From Roseiarcus sp963709185 (GTDB lineage: Bacteria > Pseudomonadota > Alphaproteobacteria > Rhizobiales > Beijerinckiaceae): DNA of 64,000 nucleotides. The stretch covers positions 664,665 through 728,664 of the forward strand of contig CAVPVQ010000015.1 of NCBI GenBank assembly GCA_963709185.1. The letters are read 5' to 3'. Positions within the stretch are counted from its first letter, which is position 1. Each line of letters opens with the position of its first letter. The translations under genes were made by a program, and so were the position numbers. Below the pieces are notes generated by a model. The model was given only the letters and a program-made list of their open reading frames with translations. It did no database searches and was not told where the DNA came from. Positions 29,645 to 39,323 of this stretch are shown here, piece after piece.

Positions 29645-30592
29645 GTGTCGGAACAGCGCAGCGCCGCCGCGGCGCAATCGACCGGCGAAATCGCCAATCC
29701 TCCGGCGCCGGGCGGCTTCCTCGCCATGCTGCTGATTGTCGCGGGGCGTTTCCGGCCGACCGGACGGCTCGCCAAGACGGCGCTACGCGCGTTGCGCGCG
29801 CGTCAGATGATTCCGAAATTTGTCGCCAGCCGCGTCAACGGCCGGCCGATCGCGCTCGACCTCGACGAGGATGTCGACGCCAAGATCTTTCTCTTCGGCG
29901 CCTATGACGAGCGCGGGCTCAGACTGATCAAGCGGGTGATGCGGGCGGTCGACTGCCGCACGGCGCTCGACGTGGGCGCCAATGTCGGCAACCACACCGC
30001 CTATTTCAGCGACTGGGCGCGGCGGGTCTACGCCTTCGAGCTCAATCCGCCGGTGTTCGAGCGGCTGCAGGCGTTCGTCGCCGGCGCCCGGCTCGCCAAC
30101 GTCACGGCGTTCCCGTGCGGTCTTTCCGACCGGGACGACGAGCGGACCTATTACGTGTTTCCCGGCCAGGCCCATCTCACGACGTTCGAGCCGGGTCCGG
30201 GCGCCGTCGCCGCCGGGCGGGTTCGCGTGCGCCGCGGCGACAGCATCGTCGCGGAAGCCGGCATCGCCGACATCGACGTCATCAAGATCGACGTCGAGGA
30301 GCACGAATTCGAGGTTCTGAACGGCCTTCGCGCGACGCTGGCGCGCGACAGGCCGGTGCTGTTCATGGAATTCAAGGAAAACTCCGCCGCCAAGTTCGGC
30401 GGCCCGGCCGGACTCGCGGCTTTCCTGGAGGGCTATCGGATATTCGGGACGGGCAAAGGAGCGATGTCGCGGCTGTTCAAGACGGCGCTGCGCCTCGAGC
30501 CGTTCGTCGCCGGGAAATACTACGTTCACGTCGTCTGCGTGCCCGAACACCGGATCGCGGCGCTCGGCAAGGCGGGCTTGCGCGCGGATTGA
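29645..30592 (+). CDS. FkbM family methyltransferase
   Basis: A 315-residue SAM-dependent O-methyltransferase-like protein. Motif I is ALDVGANVGNHTAYFSDWA, with YAFELNPPVFERLQAF next and the FkbM-typical DVIKIDVEEHEFEVLNGL and VLFMEFKENS. Such enzymes methylate sugars or lipids, often in surface glycan pathways, but no glycosylation genes are nearby. The start is a GTG at 29645 with a strong GGAGG five bases upstream. The N-terminal 40 residues include a hydrophobic stretch (GGFLAMLLIVAG) that could touch the membrane. Confidence 0.85.
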   Translation: MSEQRSAAAAQSTGEIANPPAPGGFLAMLLIVAGRFRPTGRLAKTALRALRARQMIPKFVASRVNGRPIALDLDEDVDAKIFLFGAYDERGLRLIKRVMRAVDCRTALDVGANVGNHTAYFSDWARRVYAFELNPPVFERLQAFVAGARLANVTAFPCGLSDRDDERTYYVFPGQAHLTTFEPGPGAVAAGRVRVRRGDSIVAEAGIADIDVIKIDVEEHEFEVLNGLRATLARDRPVLFMEFKENSAAKFGGPAGLAAFLEGYRIFGTGKGAMSRLFKTALRLEPFVAGKYYVHVVCVPEHRIAALGKAGLRAD

Positions 30593-30902
30593 CCTTCGGC
30601 CACCGCGCCAGCCGGCCAGGAGCCCGTTCGGGGCGTCCGTCACCGGAGCAGATTCGTCCACGTAGATCGGGTAAGACGGCCGGTCTGGCCTTAAGTTATG
30701 TTTTCCGCTGCTGAATGGAGGGTAGCCCGCCCGGCAGTCGCGCGTGCTGCACAATGGCAGGGGCTGACATGATCCATTGGCGGAAGACGAAAAAGCGCAA
30801 TATACGAGGAATCCTTGTTGCTCCACCAGATCTGGGCTCCGAGATGGGCAGCCTCTTTAATGCCGACAATGCGACGGCCGCTGCAAGTGCTTCGTGGGTG
30901 AA
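30593..30902. other. Intergenic region upstream of the SIR2 gene
   Basis: 310 bases with no recognisable gene or RNA. The GC content falls along it towards the SIR2 gene, marking the left edge of the accessory segment. Confidence 0.4.
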
Positions 30903-31496
30903 ATGATGAGTGGGAGGGCGTCTTCAAGCGTATTGCGGACTGTCGACATTAGCGACAGAGTTATTACATTAGGAAGCGGTGCGGCGGCGATCCCAGAACG
31001 TCTGCTTCTCGCCCATGCGCGCGGAGAAGTTCTTTTTGTTGCTGGGGCTGGCATATCGCAACCCGCTGGTTTGCCTGACTTCCGCGGGCTTGTAGTCAAA
31101 GTATACGCACAACTCGACACAGCCGTTCATGACGTAATTTCCGCTATACCTCGGGGTGCTTGCAATCACTGGAATGCGGATTTAACTGGCTTAACCAATC
31201 AACAGGCCGCAGAGGTCAAAAAATTCGTCGGCGGAGACTACGACGTTGTTTTGGGAATGCTCGAGCGCCGGATGGATGGGCAGTCGGATGGCAGGAGTTG
31301 TGTGAGGCAGGCAGTTGGGGGCGAATTGCGCATTCTTAGTCCAAAGCCCGCGCCAATTCATCAAGCTTTGGCGCGTCTTGCTGATCGCGGCGGAACGGTG
31401 ACGATCGTTACAACCAACTTCGACCTGCTCCTTGAGGACGCCGCGAAGAAGTTGTACCTGCCGATTCAGAGCTATGCTCTTGGAGGTATCCGAGGC
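30903..31496 (+). pseudogene. Large SIR2-domain protein, N-terminal part, cut by ISAs1 element
   Basis: 198 codons with the SIR2 NAD-binding signature: VLFVAGAGISQPAGLPDFRG (GAGxS...GLPDFRG), and later TIVTTNFDLLLEDAA, the conserved TxNxD stretch. SIR2-like domains in bacterial defence proteins hydrolyse NAD+. The gene is interrupted at GGI by an ISAs1-family element; excising it restores LGGIPRPGRRVDFAGVLHIH. With the two downstream pieces the intact protein would be about 1,300 residues. An ATG at 30903 or 30906 is the likely start; the Shine-Dalgarno is weak. Confidence 0.85.
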
Positions 31497-32728
31497 CAGG
31501 GCTGTTCAGTTCTCAATGAGTGCCTAGGATTTTGAGGGCGAAGGTGATGTCGAGAGCGGCGCGGTAGCGGGCGTTTTTGATGTTGTCGGCGCCGGAGGCG
31601 CGGATGAGATTGTAGGCGAAGGAACGCAGGCGGGCGACGATGTCCGGGTTCTTGCGGATGCGGGAAGCGTCCTCGGCGAAAGCGACGTCGCGCACGTAGT
31701 GGCTGCCGTTCTCGATGCGCCAGTGGCCGCGTATCCATTCGTTCCAGCGTTCCGGAGCGATCCCTTCGGCGGACGAGACCCAGAAGACGGTCTCGGTCGT
31801 TGTGGCGCACAGCCCCGTCTTCGGGTCGCGCTTGCAAACCGTTCGCTCCAGTCGAAGCACGGTCTTGATCAGCTTTTCCCACGGCGTATGGCGAAACCAC
31901 GCCTTGGCGGGAAACACCGTCAATTCGCGGGTTTCCCAGCGATTGCGGCCCTTCGCTTTGCTGGTGGCGCGGCCGCTCGGCTTGCGCCCGGCGGCCCCGA
32001 GTTCGAGCTTGCGGCGCAGGGTCGGTTGGTTGTCCTTGACCTGGGTGAGCAGGTGGTTGCCCGAGGCGATCACGCGCTCGAACAGTTTTTTTGAGCATGT
32101 TCGGCGTCGAGCGTGAACACGCAGCCCTTCAGTCCGAGCGTCTCGATCAGTTCCGGGGCCGTCGGTATCTCGTTGCTCTTCTCCCCGACCATCAGATGGC
32201 CGAGGACGATCTGGTCGACGTGGCGCAACGCCGAAAGCATGTGCGCCGCCTTCTGGTCGGCGAAGGCGTCGAAGCTGCCGCGCAGCGTTTTGCCGTCGAC
32301 GGCGATGGCGACCATGCCCTCGGCGCGGCAGCCGGCGCGATCGAGGATGCATGCGCCCGAAACGCTGTCTCCAGCGCGTTCGGATCGACGCCTTGGAGGA
32401 TATCCCGCAAGCCCGTGTAGGACGGCGCGTAACGCAGCGCCAAGCCGAACGCCTCGTTCAGACGCCGACGATGAACGCGAATGAATTCATGCATTTGCCG
32501 GTAGGAATTGGCTCCGGCGACCATGCCGAGGATCGTGTACAGCAGCACGGTGGCCAGATCGAAGCGCTTGCCTTCGGCGCGGCGATGATCCGGGATCGAG
32601 CGCAAAATCTCCAACAGCGACGACGCCATCCGACAACCTCCGATTCGGGTTGTCGCGGATAGATTCAGACATTTTCGCTCGCGGGAATCCCCGACGGCCC
32701 TCAAAGTTCAGAGAACTGAACAGCCCTG
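31497..32728. mobile_element. ISAs1-family insertion sequence (1232 bp)
   Basis: Perfect 18-bp terminal inverted repeats, CAGGGCTGTTCAGTTCTC at 31497-31514 and its reverse complement at 32711-32728. The flanks are ATCCGAGGC (31488-31496) and ATCCCGAGGC (32729-32738), a target duplication with one C missing on the left. Length, single transposase and end structure fit ISAs1. It sits inside the SIR2 gene. Confidence 0.9.
31513..32629 (-). pseudogene. ISAs1-family transposase, two frameshifts
   Basis: The ATG at 32629 opens MASSLLEILRSIPDHRRAEG and continues TVLLYTILGMVAGANSYRQM (the family's N-terminal DDE_Tnp_1-associated region). After a shift near 32335 comes AVDGKTLRGSFDA with the first catalytic aspartate and QIVLGHLMVGEKSNEI. 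After a second shift at a run of seven A/T at about 32087 comes the rest, with EGIAPERWNEWIRGHWRIEN carrying the final catalytic glutamate, ending DITFALKILGTH. A -1 slip on the A7 run would restore the second shift. Confidence 0.88.
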
Positions 32729-33376
32729 ATCCCGAGGCCAGGACGGCGCGTCGATTTTGCTGGCGTTCTTCACATCCATGGTGCGTTGGACCGCGATGCA
32801 ACCAGAACATCCGATTTGATCGTATCCGATCAAGATTTTGGCGAATTCTATCTACGTCGACGCACAGTACCGGACTTCATCTACGACGCGGCGCGACTGT
32901 TCAATCTCGTCCTCGTCGGCTACAGCGCCAATGATCCCCCGATGAGATATCTGTTGAACGCGGTGGCCGCAGATGGCGCGCGCTTTGACGACTTGAAAGA
33001 GCGTTTCACGTTCACCGGAACCAGGTCTCCCGATCCAATCGCGCTTGAAGACTGGAAAGGTCGTGGAATCACGCCGATCCAATACGACGGATCGAACGAT
33101 CATTCGGCGCTCCTCGACACCTTAAGGACCTGGGCTGACTTATCGGCAATCAATGGCAAGGGAGGTCTCATTGATGCCAATGTGAAGCGGATCGTCAAAA
33201 CAACTCGTGCATCGAGCGCGGATAGCGATCGCGATCTTTTCGATCACCTTATTCGACGCAGCGATCCAAACGAAAGGGTCCGTTTGTCAGCGCTTGCAAC
33301 GAAATACAAGGCCGATTTTGGTTGGCTTGACGCTATCGTCGCCGTCTCCGCTGAGAAGAGCGCGGAGCGCCGCTGA
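32729..33376 (+). pseudogene. Large SIR2-domain protein, middle part
   Basis: Continues the SIR2 gene directly after the ISAs1 element: IPRPGRRVDFAGVLHIHGAL, IVSDQDFGEFYLRRR, then LFNLVLVGYSANDPPMRYLL, which is the conserved SIR2_2-type end of the catalytic domain (GYSxxDPPMRYLL). The helical part that follows (SAINGKGGLIDANVKRIVKT) begins the effector's long C-terminal region. The frame stops at 33374-33376, overlapping an ATG of the next frame by one base (TGATG). Confidence 0.85.
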
Positions 33377-36116
33377 TGTGGTCATCTTTCGGCCGCCTCA
33401 GTGAGCGGGATCGAGCGGCATGCCGCGCGACGATGGCGTTCATCAATGACCGCCTTGATGAGCGGGCAACGATCGATTGGGCACTTCACCTTGGTCGAGA
33501 CGAGGTCGTCAAGCGGGCGGCGATACGTGATCTGCTCGACAGCTTGAGCGGAAAAAAGCTTGGCGAGCCATGGCGATCCGCATGGCACCTTATCGAGGAA
33601 AGTTGGGACAGTCCTCCCGTAGAAAGTGGTACATCCAGAGGCGTGTATCAGGCGCAGAGTTGTTTGCGCAAAGGGGATCGATCCGGCGCGCTTGTTGCCG
33701 CAATTGTCGAACTTGTCACCCCCCGGCTTGAAATCGAGCCGTTGTCGCAGCAACAGATCGATTTCCAAAAGCCGGCAAAACGCCCTCGCACCGTCAATGA
33801 TCTTTTCTCCACTCGGCTGACAAGCGGAGAGGTTGTAGATCCCGACCTGTTAGACTTGAGAAAGCTGACCGACCGTTCCTTTCTGCTGTCTCTAGCACAT
33901 GCCCTGGACACAGCCGTGATTGCCGGGCTTGATATAGCGAGGCGTATCGGCTGGGACGGCGAGCGTCGCTTTTGGCTGCTTGGACAACTGCATCGCGTCT
34001 ACTATGTCGTGGCTGCAAAACGCGCCCCCGGAGAGCATGAGCCCGACGAGTTTCATCGGGGGATCGCACCCTCGGTGAAGCTGCTACACGCTGTCATTTT
34101 GAGACTCGTCGATATCGACATCGCGGTCGCGACTGAATTTGTTCGTCGCTGGAGATTGGCGAATTCGTCAGTCCATCTGCGACTTTGGGCCGCCCTATCG
34201 TGCGACCCCCGGGTGACGGCAGCCACTGAAGTTGGCCCGCTACTGATATCGTTGGATGATCGGCGTTTCTGGAATCTTCATGGGTATCCAGAGATCGCTG
34301 AACTACGCGCCAAACGATTTGTGGAATTGTCTTCCCACGAGCACGCGACTCTCGCTGCTCGAATTCGAAAGCTCCCGCCCCGCGGTCAATGGCCGAGGAA
34401 AGCGGACGCCGCTCTTGTCGAACGCGGAAGGCTGTATTGGGCGGTTCGCGAGTTGAAACGGATCGAGATCGCCGGAGGCGTCCTTCCACAGCGAGACAAG
34501 GCTTGGTTGGGTTCGAGAATTGGTCAGTTCCCGGAACTGGTTCAAATGAGCCGGCTTGATGAAGGCTTCGTCGGGTCAGCCCAAGCGCGTTGGGTGCAGC
34601 CGAATCGGACAGCCGATACGACTTGCTTGCGGGAGAGGAGCGACTAAAGGCGCTAGAGGCCGCCCTTTCTTCCGCGCGTAGGGGCTGGGTTGATGATCCA
34701 GGCGAACGTGCGGCGGATTGGATTCGACAGCAAGGAAATCCCGCTCAAGTCCTCACTGATTTTGAAATCACACCCGACGGCGGAGCCGCCTTCGCACGAG
34801 TTTGGGACAGCTTCGGTTGGGCACATTCTCCAGCACGGGAACAAGGTGCAGTGGCGGCGCAGCGCGATTTGCAAATGGAGGCGGCGCGAGTTCTCATGCT
34901 CCTCGCGAAGCTACCTGAGTCGACTGTACGTCAAGCACTCCAAGGTATCTGCTACTGGCTCGATGTTTGGAAGACGCAGGTCGTAAGCTCGCCCGAGGGA
35001 TTGAAGGTTTGGTTTAAAGTCTGGCCGACCGCGGTCGAAGCGACAAACGCCATGCAGCCCGCCGAGAACGCAGCAGACCTCAATACAGTCGCGCGCTCTT
35101 CAGACGATCGCGAACCGATGGACCTCGATACATTGAACACCCCGGTCGGAAAACTGGTCGGGGTGTTTCTGGCCGCGTGCCCCAACCTTCAAGCAAATAG
35201 CCGTCCGTTTGACGCCGACGGCGCGCCCGGAGCGATGCGTGAGACCACCATCATGGCACTAGGCCGCTCTGGGCTGATCGCCCGGCATCGAATGATCGAA
35301 GAATTGCCTTACTTCCTGCGCGCCGATCCAGATTGGACAATTCAGCATCTGACCGCCCCGCTGATGACTGACGGCCCAGACGTCATCGCGCTTTGGCGCG
35401 CAATCGGTCGCAGGACTCAATTTGAGTCGGTGCTCAAGATCATTGGCGGCGCGATGGCTGAACGCGCAACCGACACGCAACTCGGCCGGGAGACCCGGCG
35501 CTCATTGGTATTCAGCCTCGTCATAGAATGCTTGCACGCCTTTTGGGAGGAGCGCGATCCCGCCATTCCGTACGCCCGCACTCAGCAGATGTTGCGGTCC
35601 CTCGATGACGAGGTTCGGGCACACGGCGCGGGAGCAATTCAGCGGTTCGTACGTGATGTTTCAGCCCCGACCGAACACTTACCAAATCCACCTTCTCGGG
35701 AAGCGCTATTTCGATCGGCTGCAGCACCGTTTCTCCAACAAGTCTGGCCTCAAGAGCGCTCTCTTGCAACGCCTGGTGTCAGCCAAGCATTGGCCGATCT
35801 TCCGGCAACCGCCCGAGCAGCGTTCGTCGAGGCGGTCGCCGCAATCGAGCGCTTCCTGGTGCCATTCGATTGCTGGTCGATGTCAGACTTTGGACTCTTT
35901 GGCGAAGAGGCCGGCGAAGCTAAGCTGTCAAGCATCGATGATAGGGAGAAGGCGGGCGCTTTCTTGCGGCTCCTTGACATCTCCATCGGCGTCGCCGAAA
36001 CGTCGGTAATCCCCACCGATCTCGCCGTCGCCCTTGATCAAATCCACCGAATAGCCCCAAATCTGGCCGAAACACAGGCGTTTCGCCGTCTCGCGACTGC
36101 GGCCCGCCGTACATAA
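33376..36116 (+). pseudogene. Large SIR2-domain protein, C-terminal part (one internal frameshift)
   Basis: Two overlapping frames (33376-34647 and 34590-36116) together give about 910 residues, mostly helical and repeat-like, without a recognised enzymatic motif. Near 34605, AATCGGACAGC appears to lack one C; restoring it joins QARWVQPN to DSRYDLLAGEERLKALEAAL. Blocks such as GIAPSVKLLHAVILRLVDID and SLVFSLVIECLHAFWEERDP look conserved. I read this as the C-terminal sensor region of the same SIR2 giant, though the TGATG junction also allows a separate second gene. It ends convergent with the DAHP synthase gene. Confidence 0.7.
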
Positions 36117-36144
36117 GCGTAGGTGGAAAGAGCTGGCGCGCCCC

Positions 36145-37533
36145 CTACTCCGCCGCGTCCACATGCCTCGCCGGCGCGGATCGCCGTTCCGCCTTCAGCA
36201 GTTCGGCGACCAGGAAGGCGACTTCGATCGCCTGTTCGGCGTTGAGCCGCGGATCGCAATAGGTGTGGTAGCGGTCGTGCAGATCGGCCTCGGAAATTGC
36301 CCGCGCGCCGCCGGTGCATTCGGTCACGTTCTTGCCGGTCATTTCCAGATGCACGCCGCCGGCATGGGTTCCCTCGCCCTTGTGGACCGCAAAGAAGCTC
36401 TTGATCTCGCCGACCACGCGCTCGAACGGGCGAGTCTTGTAGCCGTTCGCCGCCTTGATCGTGTTGCCGTGCATCGGATCGCACGACCACAGCGCCTTGC
36501 GCCCTTCCCGCTCGACCGCGCGGATCAGCGGCGGCAGGCCGGCCTCGATCTTGTCGACGCCGAAGCGGCAGATCAGGGTCAGCCGCCCCGCCTCCTGCGA
36601 AGGGTCGAGCAGGTCGATCAGCCGGATCAGCTCGTCGGGCTTCAGCGAAGGGCCGCATTTGAGGCCGATCGGATTGCGCACGCCCCGGCAATATTCGACA
36701 TGGGCGCCGTCCGGCTGGCGCGTGCGATCGCCGACCCAGATCATATGGCCCGACGTCGCGTACCAGTCGCCGGTCGTCGAATCGACGCGGGTCAGCGCCT
36801 GTTCGTAACCGAGCAGCAGCGCCTCGTGCGAGGTGTAGAAATCGGTGGCCCGCAGTTCGGGATGCGCCTCCGCGTCGAGGCCGATCGCCCGCATGAAGCC
36901 GAGCGTTTCGGTGATGCGGTCGGCGACCTCCTGGTAGCGGCCGGACTGCGGACTGTCCTTGACGAAACCGAGCATCCAGCGATGGGCGTTTTCGAGATTG
37001 GCGTAGCCGCCGTTCGCAAAAGCGCGCAACAAGTTGAGCGTCGCCGCCGACTGGCGATAGGCCTCGAGCTGACGACGCGGATCGGGCGTGCGCGCAGCCT
37101 CGGTGAACGCGATGTCGTTGACGATATCGCCGCGATAGCTCGGCAGCTCGACGGCGCCGACCTTCTCGACGCCCGACGAGCGCGGCTTGGCGAACTGGCC
37201 GGCGACGCGGCCGACCTTGATCACCGGCGAGGCCGCCGCGAAGGTCATCACCACCGCCATCTGCAGGAAGACGCGGAAAAAGTCGCGGATGTTGTCGGCC
37301 GAATGCTCGCCGAAGGATTCGGCGCAATCGCCGCCCTGCAGCAGGAACGCCTCGCCGGCCATCGCCTTGCCCAACGCCCGTTTGAGCTTGCGCGCCTCGC
37401 CTGCAAAAACCAGCGGGGGAAAGCCGGCGAGCTGCCGCTCGACATCGGCGAGCGCCGCGCCGTCGGGATAGACGGGCGCCTGCTCGATCGGCTTCGATCG
37501 CCAGCTTTCGGGACTCCAACGGCTCTCGGCCAT
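36145..37533 (-). CDS. 3-deoxy-7-phosphoheptulonate (DAHP) synthase, class II
   Basis: A 462-residue class II (plant-like) enzyme condensing PEP and erythrose 4-phosphate, the first step of aromatic amino-acid synthesis. Markers: RWSPESWRSKPIEQAPVYPD at the start, FLLQGGDCAESF (metal-binding cysteine), CRGVRNPIGLKCGPSLKPDE, CDPMHGNTIKA, GGVHLEMTGKNVTEC and YCDPRLNAEQAIE. I use the ATG at 37533 with AAGG about 10 bases upstream; the frame extends 16 codons further but without a good site. Confidence 0.96.
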   Translation of the reverse strand: MAESRWSPESWRSKPIEQAPVYPDGAALADVERQLAGFPPLVFAGEARKLKRALGKAMAGEAFLLQGGDCAESFGEHSADNIRDFFRVFLQMAVVMTFAAASPVIKVGRVAGQFAKPRSSGVEKVGAVELPSYRGDIVNDIAFTEAARTPDPRRQLEAYRQSAATLNLLRAFANGGYANLENAHRWMLGFVKDSPQSGRYQEVADRITETLGFMRAIGLDAEAHPELRATDFYTSHEALLLGYEQALTRVDSTTGDWYATSGHMIWVGDRTRQPDGAHVEYCRGVRNPIGLKCGPSLKPDELIRLIDLLDPSQEAGRLTLICRFGVDKIEAGLPPLIRAVEREGRKALWSCDPMHGNTIKAANGYKTRPFERVVGEIKSFFAVHKGEGTHAGGVHLEMTGKNVTECTGGARAISEADLHDRYHTYCDPRLNAEQAIEVAFLVAELLKAERRSAPARHVDAAE

Positions 37534-37708
37534 GTTCAACGCCTTCACTACGTCCTTCAAACGCCAATGCGTGCGCCGCACGCTGTGGCGGGAGGCGCAC
37601 GCGACGGGCTTATATACATGCGCCGTCCCGATGGCGAGATACCGTGGAATGAGCCGCTCGCGCCAGGATCAGCCCCGAACGACGCGGCAGGCTGCGCGCG
37701 ACCCCCGG

Positions 37709-38557
37709 TCAGCCCGGGTCCTTGACGACGCTCATATCGGGCGCGTTGGGGTTCTTCATGCCGACCACGTGATAGCCGGAATCGACGTGAAGGATCTCGC
37801 CGGTCACGCCGCGCGACATCGGCGACAGCAGGTAGACCGCGCTGTCTCCGACCTCGTCGATCGTCACCGTGCGACGAAGCGGCGCATTGTATTCGTTCCA
37901 GCGCAAGATGTAGCGGAAGTCGCCGATGCCGGAGGCCGCCAGCGTCTTGATCGGCCCCGCCGAAATGGCGTTGACGCGGATCGCCTTCTCCCCGAGGTCC
38001 GCGGCGAGGTAGCGCACGCTCGCCTCGAGCGCGGCCTTGGCGACGCCCATGACATTGTAGTGCGGCATCCACTTTTCGGCGCCGTAATAGGTCAGGGTCA
38101 GCATCGAGCCGCCGTTTTTCATCAGCTTTTCGGCGCGCTGCGCGACCGCGGTGAACGAATAGCAGGAGATCAGCAGGGATTTGCAGAAATTGTCCTGGGT
38201 GGTGTCGACGTAGCGTCCGGTCAGTTGATCCTTGTCCGAAAAAGCGACGCAGTGCACCACGAAGTCGAGGCCGCCCCACAGCTTTTCGGTTTCAGCGAAG
38301 ACGGCGTCGATCGTCGCGCTGTCGGTGACATCGCAATGGCCGACCACGTGCGCGCCCAATTCAAGGGCGAGCGGCCGCACGCGCTTTTCGAGCGCCTCGC
38401 CCTGAAAGGTTAACGCGACTTCGGCTCCGGCTGCGCGGGCCGCCTTGGCGATGCCGTAGGCGATCGAGCGATTGTTGGCGACGCCCATCACGAGTCCGCG
38501 CGCCCCGCGCAGCACGCCGCCATCGCCGGAAGCACCGCCCATTTCGCCTTGCGCCAT
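37709..38557 (-). CDS. fabI: Enoyl-ACP reductase (NADH), FabI
   Basis: A 282-residue short-chain dehydrogenase fold enzyme performing the last reduction in fatty-acid elongation. The nucleotide site GVANNRSIAYGIAKA is typical of FabI. The active-site tyrosine and lysine are in MPHYNVMGVAKAALE with spacing Y-x6-K. The ending GYHVVGMKNPNAPDMSVVKD is also family-like. The start at 38557 (MAQGEMGGASGDGGVLRG) has GAGG about 8 bases upstream; a longer open frame upstream is not credible. Confidence 0.95.
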   Translation of the reverse strand: MAQGEMGGASGDGGVLRGARGLVMGVANNRSIAYGIAKAARAAGAEVALTFQGEALEKRVRPLALELGAHVVGHCDVTDSATIDAVFAETEKLWGGLDFVVHCVAFSDKDQLTGRYVDTTQDNFCKSLLISCYSFTAVAQRAEKLMKNGGSMLTLTYYGAEKWMPHYNVMGVAKAALEASVRYLAADLGEKAIRVNAISAGPIKTLAASGIGDFRYILRWNEYNAPLRRTVTIDEVGDSAVYLLSPMSRGVTGEILHVDSGYHVVGMKNPNAPDMSVVKDPG

Positions 38558-38684
38558 CGAATACCTCGTCAATCCCTCGAAAATCCACGCCGACTCCCGC
38601 CGCGAGGAACGGGCGCCCGGGGCACCATTAGCGTTGGTCGCGGCCAATGGGAAGGCGCGCGACCACCATTCACCCTCACAAAAT

Positions 38685-39323
38685 ATGTGGGAACTCTCAC
38701 ATTGGACCTTTGAAGAAGGCGATGTTCGGACTAAGATTATTAACATTAACGGGACCCGGAGACGCTTGGCTTTGACCGCGAAAAGCGGATCGGCTGACAG
38801 GGTAGGCTCATTGCGCCGGTTCGGCTTGGCCGTCGTGCGCGACAACTGGCTCGTTTGCGACGAACGGACCGCGCGCAGGCTCGTCGAGAGCCTGTGCAAT
38901 CGCGCGTTGCTCGCCGCTCGCAATGGCGAGGGGCCGCGCGACGGCGACGGGCGCGTGCATCTATTCTCGCTGTTCATCCGCTTCTATCGTCATCACGCGC
39001 GCTTGGCGGCCCTCGAGGACCGCGCAGGCGAGACGATTTCATATGGCCCATCCGGCGTCGCGGAGGCCGGAGGCGGCGGGCTCGCGGTGGCGCGCGCGAT
39101 GAGAAACCTGCCGCTGGAATTGCGCGAATCGCTGCTTCTGGTGACTCTTGAAGGTTTCTCGCATGTCGAGGCGGCTGAGGCGCTGGACATTTCGCTCGCC
39201 GCGCTGATCGACCGGCTTGCGCGAGGGCGGGCGATGCTGGCCGCCGGCCTGTCGGAGCGCGCCGCCGCGTCGCCCGAACATTCGTTGCGGCGCGGCGGCC
39301 CGAACCTGAGACTGGTCAAGTGA
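38685..39323 (+). CDS. ECF-type RNA polymerase sigma factor (divergent)
   Basis: The C-terminal part is a clear sigma region 4: AMRNLPLELRESLLLVTLEG then FSHVEAAEALDISLAALIDRL. Region 2 (about LVESLCNRALLAARNGEG through RFYRHHARLA) is hard to recognise. The start is uncertain: I list the ATG at 38685, but a TTG near 38771 with GGAG upstream would give a shorter protein matching ECF length. The GTGA overlap with the next gene, whose product has an anti-sigma layout, is the main support for function. The low-GC leader (38690-38760, TTATTAACATTAAC) probably holds the promoter. Confidence 0.75.
   Translation: MWELSHWTFEEGDVRTKIININGTRRRLALTAKSGSADRVGSLRRFGLAVVRDNWLVCDERTARRLVESLCNRALLAARNGEGPRDGDGRVHLFSLFIRFYRHHARLAALEDRAGETISYGPSGVAEAGGGGLAVARAMRNLPLELRESLLLVTLEGFSHVEAAEALDISLAALIDRLARGRAMLAAGLSERAAASPEHSLRRGGPNLRLVK

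Noticed and set aside
27132..29735. Long plus-strand frame across prkA
   Set aside because: Antisense shadow of prkA; low-complexity translation.
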